Positions 11,373 through 21,512 of a DNA stretch of 64,000 nt are shown here, in pieces. Source of the stretch: Tolypeutes matacus. Lineage: Eukaryota > Chordata > Mammalia > Cingulata > Chlamyphoridae. Position numbers and translations under genes: made by a program. Where the stretch lies: assembly GCA_026826555.1 (NCBI GenBank), contig JAKSZT010054324.1:6113063-6177062 (forward strand), read 5' to 3'. The notes beneath the pieces are model-generated. The model was not told where the DNA came from and made no database searches. It was given only the letters and a program-made list of their open reading frames with translations. Numbering within the stretch: the first letter of the stretch is position 1; every line of letters starts with the position of its first letter.

Positions 11373-12239
11373 AGCAATAGATGATAATTCAGCATAGAAA
11401 ATGCAGATACAGAATTGTAAGGGAAGAGAAATTATTCAGTAATAATCAACATTTCTCAGAGTATACTGAAGGATAGCAAAGACTTCTATAAAAATTAAAT
11501 AAAAAATAAATAGTAAATACTTACAAATAAGAGCGTTGTAGAAAGAGGTAGACATCCCAGATAGATCATTTGGGGCCAAGAGCACACTGAAATACATCAA
11601 AGAAGAGCAATCAGAGCACAGGGACATCATTTGTGGACATAGTAGTTAATAGTTATCTGGAGACTTACATTAAAACTCCAAGTATATCCCTTAAGACAAT
11701 GCATGCATAGTTTGTACTATATCGTTCTCCTTCAGTATCCTCCAATATAACTTCATTTTTCTTTTTATGATCATAAATCCTTACTTAATGCCCCTGGGTA
11801 GTACATGATATTAATGATTGGGTTAAAAACTCTTTGCCTAAGGATTAAAATTCTTGTGTTCTAGGTAAGCAAACCTAGGTAAACATCTTCTCTTACAAAA
11901 GACCATCATATGGCTAATTTGTGCAGAATTGGTTAAAAGGTTGTTTGTAAAACTTTGGGAATGAATGGAAATGGTGAAAGCATATCCTGCTGTTTGTGAC
12001 TAGCAGAGCTATTATATGGATATGTCAGTGGTTGAAAGGAAAAGTCTAAGGACATTTATATTACTAGAAGGAAAGCTAAAATATGTAACATGGGACTCTA
12101 TAACATAGTGAAATCTCATGTAAAATACAAATATGGGTGATATTGCATATATGACTGTTTTTACAAAATAAAAATACAAATAAACTACAGAGAAGGAATC
12201 AGATAAGCAGCTATGAATGGTAGGGGAAGCATAGAGAGA
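11373..12239. other. Unassigned sequence
   Basis: AT-rich, with no gene or confident repeat. Confidence 0.45.
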
Positions 12240-12445
12240 TTGTGACGTGATAAGTATTTGTTTGTTTGGTTTTTGATTATTATTATTATTATTACTGGTA
12301 TAATGAAAATGCTTTAAAAATGATTGAAGTGATGAATTCACAACTATGTGATTATACTGAATATCACTGATTGTACACTTTGGATGGATTTATGCTTTAT
12401 TAATATGTATCAATAAAATTGATTTGTTAAAAATAAAAAAGAACA
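12240..12445 (+). mobile_element. L1-type 3' end, sense, with A-rich end
   Basis: The blocks gatgaattcacaactatgtg, actgattgtacactttgg and tatcaataaaattg, followed by an A-rich end, have the form of a mammalian L1 3' terminus. A TTA trinucleotide run lies at about 12,276-12,295. The 5' boundary is uncertain. Confidence 0.55.
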
Positions 12446-12467
12446 TCATGCAAAACTGTTATTTTGC

Positions 12468-14118
12468 TGGGTTTTTTTAATTTTATTTTTAAAGAAGCTT
12501 TAGATTACATAAATGTTACATCAAAAATATAGGGGATTCACATAAACCCCAATCTCTACCCTTCCCACACTTCCCCCCCAATAACATCTTTCATTAGTGT
12601 GGTACATTTGTTACAATTGATGAACACATAATGAAGCATTACTACTAACCATGATCTATAGTTTACATCATAGTTTACAGTTTGCACACACAATTTTATA
12701 GGTTTTGACAAAATGTATAATGGCCTGTACCCATTATTGTAATGTCATGCAGGACAATTCCAATGTCCTGAAAATGCCTCCATATTTTACCTATTCTTTC
12801 CTCTCCTTCCCCTCAGAATCTCTGGTGGCTACTGCCTTTATATCAATGACAAATGTTCTTCCATTGCTAGAATAATAATAAATCTGTAATAGAATAATAG
12901 TAAGTCTACATTAGTCCATTGTTCATTCCCCAATCTTGAGGATTTGGGGATGGTGATATTTGCTCTCCTTCTAACTGAGAGGGAGCTTAGATCCTATGGG
13001 GAAGATGGATGGAACCATCTTGCTTATAGTTGCAGACACTCTATGTTCTTTGGGATGGGTGTTGTCTATCATCATCTCCTTGTTAGTTGTCTTGGGTGAG
13101 TCCAATGAACTAGAGAGTAGGTGCTGCAACTCTGCTGAGATTCAGGGCTCAACCTGCATATGAACAGAAGATTTAAGTCTCTAGGACATATATTTAACCA
13201 GTATAGGTTCAAATAAAAGAGGAAGAAGAGCCATGTGTAGGGAAACTATAAATAAGTCTAATTCTGTTACACTGCAAAGCATAATTTCCAAAGTAAGGCT
13301 CACTGGCAGACTGCTGAATTGCTGAGATTATGTGCCCTGACTAGTGTCTAGACGTCTCTAACACCCCCAGGAGCCCTGCTGTTTGAGGCACTGCTTACTG
13401 TGGCAGTCAATGAGATCCTACTGAGATGTACATAAGCGTAAGCTCTGGAATGACCTCCTGACTCACTTTGCAATCTCTTAGCCATAAAAACTCATTTGTA
13501 TTTACCATTTCCCCCTTTTGGCCAATGCCATTTCTGGATGCATTGTTAGTTGGCACTTGCTAATAATCCCTCAGTGCCAGGGAGGCTCATCCCGGGGAGT
13601 TTTGTCCCACACCAGGGGGAAGGTAGTGCATTTATATGCTGAGTCTGGCTTAGAGAGAGGCCACATTTGAGCAACAAGGAGGTTATCAGGAGGTAACTCC
13701 TAGGTAATATATAATACTAAGCAAAGTTTCAATTTTACAAGAAAAGGTTCAGAAGTACAATCATCAATATCAAGGGCCTGGCATAATAGTCTGTCTTCCA
13801 TCACTAATCACTGCCCTTGTACTCAGGGGATTCTTGCTGTTCTCTTTGAGCATGTAGCAGGACTCCTCAGGATGGGAATTTAATATTCTTTTGGTTATTA
13901 TGTGGGTCTCTACCCACTGAGACAACATACCATGAACACTTGAACATATTCATATGCCTTAGAGTCATGCCCCAGATGCACCCCTCCCCACACTTCATTG
14001 CAATGTCATGCAGGACAATTCCAATGTCCCTAAAATGCCCCATGTTACACCTATTCTTCCTTCTCCCTCCCCTTAGAACCTCTGGTGGCCACTGCCTTTA
14101 TATCAATGATACAAACAT
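12468..14118 (-). mobile_element. L1 3' UTR (xenarthran-type), antisense, unusually long
   Basis: A T-rich start (complement of a poly(A) tail) is followed by cttagattac-type sequence (tttagattacataaatgttac). A long non-coding block runs to about 14,118, giving roughly 1.65 kb of 3' UTR. The same sequence family recurs at 16,648-17,812. A segment at about 12,738-12,850 is repeated in the same orientation at about 13,998-14,108 (shared caatgtcatgcaggacaatt and ggtggccactgcc-type blocks). A possible short TSD (aactgttattttg against aactgttttg) flanks the element. It carries no ORF2 sequence. Confidence 0.75.
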
Positions 14119-14335
14119 AACTGTTTTGTTTCTAAGGATTTGTTTTATGTTACATGTTCATTTTCATTTAAACCTTAGAGCAAATCTATAAGGTAATGTT
14201 ATATTGTTTTATTAATATAGACACTGAGATTCAAATTAACTACATTTCTTAATGCCACATACTCAAAAAGTAGAGCTAGATTTAAAATCAAGACTTTCTA
14301 GTGGAAAAACCTGTTTTCAAGACATTGCTTGTAAT
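14119..14335 (-). repeat. MIR-type fragment, antisense
   Basis: The pattern atagacactgagattcaaa, then cttaatgccacatactc and gtagagctagatttaaa, resembles the antisense MIR/MIR3 core. It is decayed. Confidence 0.45.
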
Positions 14336-14827
14336 TGAATATGGGGAATTTGTGTAAAGAGACTTACTAATCAGTGGGCTCTTTTATCACCTCATACAGC
14401 ACATGAATCTTTCTTGTTGTCTATAACTATTTTTAAAATTTTATAGGTATTTTCTTTCTCATATGAATTGCAATATTTAATTGTTTCACATTTTCTAGAA
14501 GGTCCTAAATTTTCTAGCAGAAAATTTATGCAAAAATAAGTCCAAATTTTCACTTTGTAAAATTAATAGTAATCAGAAATATATGTTCAAACAATCATTT
14601 CCCTGACTGTAATGTGCAGCTGTGGAAGAATGTATTTTCCAATCATGGCCACCATGTTGTATCCCATCCTACATGCTTTTATTTTAAGGGGAAATTGACA
14701 CTCTTCTCATTCAGTGGTGGGGTCAGTATTGATTCTTGACAGTCCATTGTGACTGCTTTGACCAATAGAGGAGAGTGAAAGTGATGCTACATGATTCTGA
14801 GACCTAGTCATAAACATATATATAGAT
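14336..14827. other. Unassigned sequence
   Basis: No gene or confident repeat is seen. Confidence 0.45.
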
Positions 14828-15577
14828 TGTGGTAGATGGCTATCAAAAAAGACCTTCAATAATTCCCATCTCCTGGTATTCATGTGTTGTGCAATCCCCT
14901 CTCCTTCAGCCTGGGTGGAACCTAATAACTTGCTTCTAATAAATAGAATGCAGCAAAAATGAATATTTAGGTAATTTAAGCACCTTTAAAAATATATATA
15001 TATATACATAAAAATAACATTTATGTAAGCAAATACACATAAATGCATATATATTTATATATCATTTTACAAATACTGGTATGTATTATAAAAATTTTGA
15101 TTTTTACCCACAATAAAAAAAAATAAAAAAATAAAATGATGGGATGGGATGTCTGTGATTAGGTTACAAAAGACTGTGACGTCTATCTGTTGGATTCTGT
15201 CTATTGCCTCCTCAGCTTATAACCTTTGATGAAGCAAGCTGCCATGTTGCAGATATCCATGTGTTAAGGAACTGAGGATGATCTCTGACAAACATCCTGT
15301 AAGAAACTGAATCATTCAGTCCAACAGCCTGCTAGGACTTGAATGCTGTGAACAGCCAAGTGAGCAAGCTTAGAAACCAAACCTTTTCCACTCAAGCTTT
15401 GGGAAAACTACAATTACAGTTGACACCTTGATTACAGCATGTCAGAAACTCTGGCAAAGAGGACCCAGCTAATCTATTTCCAAATTCCTGACCCACAGAC
15501 ACTGTGAGGTAATAAAAGTTGTCTCATGCCACTTAGTTTTGGAGTAATGTGTTATGTAGCAAAAGATAACTAATACC
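14828..15577 (+). mobile_element. MLT1-like LTR (ERVL-MaLR), interrupted by an L1 tail
   Basis: The element begins tgtggtagatggc and ends gcaaaagataactaatacc, the form of an old MaLR LTR. Internal blocks such as gatgaagcaagctgccatgt and aattcctgacccacagacac, and the taataaaag polyadenylation area, fit the family. Flanking pentamers tagat (14,823-14,827) and tagct (15,578-15,582) are a plausible 5-bp TSD with one mismatch. It is a solo LTR with no internal region alongside. An L1 3' tail sits at 14,963-15,132. Confidence 0.75.
14956..15139 (+). mobile_element. 5'-truncated L1 3' tail inserted in the LTR
   Basis: The insertion (14,963-15,132) splits the LTR between gcagcaaaaatga and aaaatgatggg, leaving an aaaatga duplication (14,956-14,962 and 15,133-15,139). 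It contains gtaatttaagcacc, a TA run, tttatatatcattttacaaat and tttttacccacaataaaa before the A-rich tail. The same sequence occurs in the insertion at 38,335-38,556, so these are two copies of one L1 3' end. Confidence 0.75.
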
Positions 15578-16637
15578 TAGCTTCCATCTAGTTCTCTTGG
15601 AATGCTTGATCTCAGAAACAAGCTAATATTCTATGAATATAAAAAGCCATAAATAAGTGCTGTGACAATCCTAGCTGAAGTCCCAGCTGATTACCAATAT
15701 CAACTACAAAAATATAAATGAGCAGGTCTGCAACAGTTACCTGTTGAAACAGAAATGTTAGGCTCCTGAACCTTGCCCAAGTTGCAAATTTGAGAAAATG
15801 AAAGAAATGGTTATTAAATAACTGAAACATTAGGAGGTATGAAATATTTGTGTGTATTTACTGACCTTGATTTATTAAGAGGCTAACGTCAAAATCAAGC
15901 CAAAGTAAAGTTTTATTTAAATATTTCTTATTATTCTACCAAAGGAGGGCTGTCTGTTCTCACATGATTACAATAGTTGGAGAATTGATATATTTACTAT
16001 GTGTTTATTATATATAAATGCATCTTTTTAGTATTTATAAAATATACTTTTGTACCTATAGAATGGAGTACACACTGATCCATTTCTCCTTCCTTAATTC
16101 CCATTAAGACTGATTTGTTTGTTACTTTGCTGCACAATTAGCTGAGTTTTGTTAACTCAGAACACATTGGAGAAAAAAGAGGTAGTCAGATGCAATCTCA
16201 TCTCAGATATGATTTTCTCTTACAATTTCATTGACCTATAATTAAAGAACATTAAATGACACCTATTTAAGATGAAAAAATTGATCTGCTTTGACATGGG
16301 TATATCTGTGAAACTTTCACCAGAACAAGGTAGTAAACATTTTCATTAATCTCCAAAAATTCTTTGTAGTTTGCAGTATTGATGTCTAGGGCATTTTTTG
16401 TTGGAATTATCCATAGGCATGTTATGCTTCTTACACTACTGTATATGGAACTTTTGTAAAAATTGCATTTTCTATTCATGAATTTTTTATAAATGATTTT
16501 ACATAAGGTCTGTGATAAAGACTCTAGGTGCCTATCTACATCCATGTGCTTCTCACTTTCCTTGGCATACGTTTAGCTTGTATTTCTGTCTCCTAGTTGA
16601 GACTAAGGACTAATTCTATTCAATCACATATGGGAAG
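15578..16637. other. Unassigned sequence
   Basis: No confident repeat or gene. Minus-strand frames at 15,612-15,830 and 16,267-16,545 show no domain and are probably chance. Confidence 0.45.
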
Positions 16638-18358
16638 AACTGATATAGGCCTCTTTTTTAAAAATATTTTTTAAATTTTTTAAAAAATCCTTAGATTACA
16701 TAAATGTTACACAAAAAATATAGGGATTTCCATATGCGCCGCTCCCCACACCTCCCATATCCACTCACATATAGAACATCCTTCAATGGTGTGGCACATT
16801 GATTGCAATTGATAAACATATCCTGGGGCATTGCCACTGAGCATGGACCATAGTTCTCTCTTTTTAAAATATACTTTTTAAATTTTTTAAAAAGATACTT
16901 AGATTACATAAATGTTACATAAAAAATATAGGGGATTCCCATAAGCTCTGCTCCCTAACCCTCCCACATTTTCCCACATTAACAACATCCTGCATTAATG
17001 TGGTACATTTATTACAATTGATGAACACATGTTGGAGCATTGCTACTAAGTGTGGAGCAGAGTTTTCATTGTAGTTTACACTCTCTCAAGCACAATTTTG
17101 TAAGTTATGACAAGGTATATAATGTTCTGTATCTGTTGTTGCAATGTCATTCAGGAAAATTCCCAAGTCCCAAAAATGCCCCCATATTATACCTGTTTTT
17201 CCCTCTCTCTCTCCTTAGAACCTCCAGTAGCCACTGCCTCCACATCAATGATAAAAGTTCTTCTCTTGCTAGAATCATAATAAGTCTATACTAGAATACC
17301 AGTAAGTGTACTCTAATCCATCGTTCATTGCCCAGTCCTGAGGATTCTGGAATGGTGATGCCCACTCTGTCTCAATTGAGAGGGGACTTAGATTCTATGG
17401 GGCAGGTGGATGGGACTATCTTGCTTGAAGTTGCAGACTTTCTGTGCATTGGGATGGCCGTTGTCCATCATCATCTCCTTGTTAGTTGTACTGGGTGAGT
17501 CCAATGAACTGGAGAGTAGGTTTTGCAATTCTGATGAGATTCAGGGCCCAGCTGGCACATGGAGAGCCCAAAGATTTAACTTTCTTGGACATATACCTAT
17601 CAACCATAGTACTAACTATAGGTTCAAGTAGAAGGGGCAGAAGAGCCATGTGTAGGGAAACCACAACTGAGTCCAACTCTGTCACACTGGGGAGCATAAA
17701 TTCCCAAATAGGGCCCACTGGCAGGGCACCAAACTCCTGAGCTGCCTGCCCTGCATATAGTGTCTGCATGTCTCCAGAGCCCTCAGGAGCCCCACTGTTT
17801 GAGGCAAATAGATAAATGGAACCTCCTAAAAAGTAAATACTTTTGCACCTCAAAGGATTTGTCAGGAAAGTGAAAAGGCAGCCTACTCAATGGGAGAAAA
17901 TATTTGGTAACCATATCTCTGATAGGGGTCTCATATCTAGCAAATAAAAAGAAACCCTACAAATTGAAAATAAAAAGTCAAACAACCCATTTAAAAAATG
18001 GGCAAGAAATTTGAATAGATACTTCTCCAAAGAAGAAATACAAATGGCTAAAAGGCATATGAAAAGATGCTCAACATTACTAGTTATTAGGGAAATGCAA
18101 ATCAAAACTACAATGAGCTATCACCCATTAGACTGCTGGCTATTAAAAAAACAGAGGACTACAAGTGTTGGAGAAAATGTGGAGGAATGGGAACCTTTAT
18201 CCACTGCTGGTGGGAATGTAGAATGGTGCAGTCATTGTAGAAGACAGTTTGGCGGTTCCTCAGGAAGCTAGCTATAGAACTGCCATATGATCCAGCAATC
18301 CCACTGCTGGGTATATACTCAGAAGAATTCAAAACAAGGATATAAAGCAACTGTTATA
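16638..18358 (-). mobile_element. L1 insertion with inverted 5' part (twin-priming structure)
   Basis: From a T-rich tail near 16,650 to about 17,812 the plus strand is the complement of the long xenarthran-type L1 3' UTR. At about 17,812 the orientation switches: 17,813-18,348 is sense L1 ORF2 C-terminal sequence. It includes tacttctccaaagaagaaatac, tggagaaaatgtgg and gtatatactcagaagaattc. This antisense 3' part joined to a sense upstream part is the classic product of twin priming. Candidate TSD: aactgatata (16,638-16,647) and aactgttata (18,349-18,358), one mismatch. Minus frames at 17,482-17,853 and plus frames here are L1-derived, not genes. Confidence 0.75.
16660..16858 (-). mobile_element. 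Nested second L1 3' terminus, antisense
   Basis: Two L1 3' termini lie in a row in the same orientation. One is at about 16,660-16,858 (ccttagattacataaatgttac start) and another starts again at about 16,859 (acttagattacataaatg). The first is a roughly 200-bp truncated copy sitting in or beside the A-tail of the second. A local duplication is the alternative. Confidence 0.65.
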
Positions 18359-18702
18359 AAACTTCCTGCAAGACCATTCTTGTACTCCTTTACCCTTTTC
18401 TTATGGGCAATTGCAGTGAGTCCACTGCAAGGCACCAAGTTGGAAATACTAGATAAAAGAACTCTAAACTCTGGTGACACATGATGTAAGAGAATGACTT
18501 CCAAAAACCTAAGTGGGTCATAACATGAACTAGAAGTAAGTCTTGGTTACATCAAAATTTAGATTTTAAGATTGATTCTTATGGCAGTTAAACCATCCTG
18601 AAATATGACTTTTCTTATTATCTCAAAATTGAGAAAAATATTGTCGACTGTTCCATGTTTCATGGTGTAGCAGTCAAGATTGCCCACAGAAAAAAAAACA
18701 AT

Positions 18703-18742
<40 letters not shown>

Positions 18743-19330
18743 TTGTGTTAAGGAATTATCTCATGCAAACTTGGGAAATGACAAGTGTGAAAGCTGTAGA
18801 GTAGGCCAGCAGGTTGGAATCTCAGGCAGTAGTTAATGTTACACTCTTGATGCAGAATTTCTTTTCTGGGAAACCTCAGTTTTTGCTCATAAGGCCTTCA
18901 ACTACAAAATACCTGTCCAACAACACCTAGCTTAGTGTGTGATTAAATAACAGGGTACTATAGCCTATCCAAGCTGACACATAAAACTAACTATCATAGT
19001 AGGCATGTTAAAATAAAACAACTGTGAAACTCTTGAAATTCAGACAGTAGATCATTGGAGGGTTTGTAATGTACTCACCCCATCTCTAATTTATAGGGTA
19101 TTTTTCAGGATTATTTTAATAATTCCTATATAATAATAATTAAATGAGTCATTATTCTTTGGAGTTATATTTATACATCTCAATTTATAGCATCTGAAAT
19201 AATCAAAACATTCAACTGAATTCCTTGTAACAGAAAAGTTATACAAAATTCCATTGCTTGCATGATAGAAAATACAAAGACAACACTTTTATTTGATAAA
19301 AGAAATTGCTTTTTTGGTGATGCTTATTTT
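18359..19330. other. Unassigned sequence with a TA microsatellite
   Basis: A TA dinucleotide run lies at about 18,706-18,739, after an A-run. The rest contains no gene or confident repeat. Confidence 0.5.
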
Positions 19331-19340
19331 AAAAATATAT

Positions 19341-20472
19341 TCCCGGGGACTTCCAGGAAGATGGCGGACTAGTAAGACAAGGGAATCTCTTCTCCAGAAA
19401 AATAGCTAGAGGATAAGCTGAAACAGCCCTGAAATAGATCTTCTAGGGTTTAGGACAGCAGGTGAAGGCTGCACACCACCCAGAGGAGAGAGGGACAGAA
19501 GAGGGAAATCGTGACAACAGAACCGTGAGTTGGAAGTAGCAGCTTCTGCTGCTGCCGGCACCCTCCCCCACACTCTTCAGAATTCTCGGGCCTCTGGGCT
19601 TACGACCACAGACAAAGGAGCTCCAGGGATCTACCACTCCTGAAAAGGGGAGAGAGAAGGACACAGCCTTAGCCTGACTCAAGTTCTGACCCACAAATTT
19701 GGGCTGTGGAGCCCCACTGACCCTTTCACACGGCAGTTTGCCCTGGGGGCCTAGGAAGGACTGGAGAAATCCGACCCTCGCAACCTCCCTCTCTTCTAGC
19801 CTGGACTAATTGTTGAGGACTCCATGGGAGAGGGGAGAGAGAGTCTGGGACTGACCCTGCTTTTGTCTCCCAGGTTTGGTCTGCCCTATACCGAGAGCCC
19901 TTCCAGGCTGGGTGGGGCTGTGCCATTGTTTGCTTTGGAGCCTGCAAGGGCCTAAAGATATACAAACCTCCCAATCTCCTCCTCTACTAACAGGGACTGA
20001 TAGTTGAGGATTCAGAAGGGAGTGGAAATATTTCCTAGCTGGGAAAAGGTGTCACTAAGAGAGAAGTCTGGAGAACTGTCTAGAAAGTTTGAATCACAGG
20101 GATCTTAGCCCCAGATAGGAAGCTCTATCACATTGATCTAGTCTGTGTCACAACAAATACGCTCTGACCAGGCATTGAATTGAGAGCTTCCAACAAGCGC
20201 CATCTCCTGGCAGACCAAGGAAGTGCACATAAGAAAATTAATAAGTAAAGAGGCTTTTCCTGGCCTCTATAGCCTCCCTGCACAAGGCCCTAGGAACGAT
20301 TCTACAACCAATTACTGGGTCCAGTCCCCAGTTTTGGGCAACCAGCGGAACAATCCTAATAATCAAGGTTGGGCCAAAAATCAAAGAGCTGTGGTAACTC
20401 ACAGCCTCCTGCCACTAAAACCCCATAAAAGAGAAAGAGATAGAGCATCTAAGTAAAACACAAACTAACCAG
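19341..20472 (+). promoter_or_regulatory. L1 5' UTR (internal promoter region)
   Basis: About 1.13 kb precede ORF1, starting with the aagatggcgg motif. This resembles a YY1-type site near the start of L1 5' UTRs and would favour initiation at the element's first base. The region is clearly more GC-rich than the flanks. Minus-strand frames (19,443-19,694 and 19,726-19,974) are not genes. Promoter activity is inferred from the family and not shown here. Confidence 0.7.
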
Positions 20473-21436
20473 ATGCCTAAGCACCTGCAAAAAATTACGA
20501 GCCATACTAAGAAAATAGAAGACATGGCCCAAGAAAAAAAATTCAGCAAAGTCCCAGAAGAGATGCAGAATTTGAGAGAACTAATCAGTGAGATGAACAC
20601 AAATTTCCAAAATCAAATTAATGAGATGAAAGAGAATATAGTTAGAGATAAATGACATCAAGAAGTCATTGAGCAAATGCAAAGAAGAATTTGAAATCCT
20701 GAACAGAAAAGTAATGGAGTTCATGGGAATGAAAGACACAATAGGTGAAGTCAAAAATACATTTGAGGCATACAACAGCAGACTCGAAATGATAGAAGAA
20801 AGAATAAGTGATACCGAAGACAGAGCAGCTAAAATTGAAGAGAGAAAAGAATAGAGAGAAAAAAGAATGGAAAAAATTGAGCAGGGTCTCAGAGAGTTGA
20901 ATGACAACACAAAACGCAAGAACACACGTGTCATGGGAGTTCCAGAATGGGAAGAGAAAGGAAAAGGGGCAGAAAGAGTATTTGAGGAAATAATAGCTGA
21001 AAATTTCCCAACTCTCACAAAAGAAATGAACTTCCAAGAAGCACACCATATGAGAATAAATCCAAATAGATCTACGCCAAGACACATATTATTCAGAATG
21101 TCAAATGTAAAAGATAAAGAGAAAATTCTCAGAGCAGCAAGAGAGAAGCAAACGATCATGTACAATGGATGTCCAGTAAGACTTAGTGCAGATTTCTCTT
21201 CAGAAACCATGGAGGCAAGAAGACAGTGGTATGATGCAATTAGGAAACTGAAAGAGAAAAACTGCCAGCTGAGAATTCTTTATCCAGAAAAACTGTCCTT
21301 CAAATATGAAGGTAAGTATAAAATATTCACAAACAAACAGAAACTAAGAGAGTTTGCAAAAAAGAACCCACCTTTGCAGGAAATATTAAAGGAAGCCTTA
21401 GAACCTGAAAGAAAAAGACAGGAGACAGAGGCTTAG
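20473..21436 (+). pseudogene. L1 ORF1 (RNA-binding chaperone), broken
   Basis: ORF1p binds L1 RNA as a trimer and is needed for retrotransposition. The first part (20,473-20,655) opens MPKHLQKI and enters a charged coiled coil rich in Glu, Lys and Asn. It then hits a stop because of what looks like a 1-bp insertion near 20,650. Coding resumes in another frame at 20,669 and hits an in-frame TAG at 20,852-20,854. The downstream 189-codon part (20,867-21,436) holds the RRM and C-terminal domains, with TRVMGVPEW near residues 20-30. Total length of about 320 codons is close to a normal ORF1p. Confidence 0.9.
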
Positions 21437-21512
21437 AGGAGAGTATAGAAGAAAAATAGCAGAAAGGATAACCAAAAGAGTAAAAATAGAGACAAAAACA
21501 AGATGACATATG

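Noticed and set aside
17482..17853. 123-codon minus-strand frame
   Set aside because: It lies within the L1 3' UTR-like sequence and across the inversion junction. It is repeat-derived.
20581..21210. 209-codon minus-strand frame
   Set aside because: It is the reverse shadow of the L1 ORF1 coding strand. The composition is Ser/Phe/Leu-rich with no domain.
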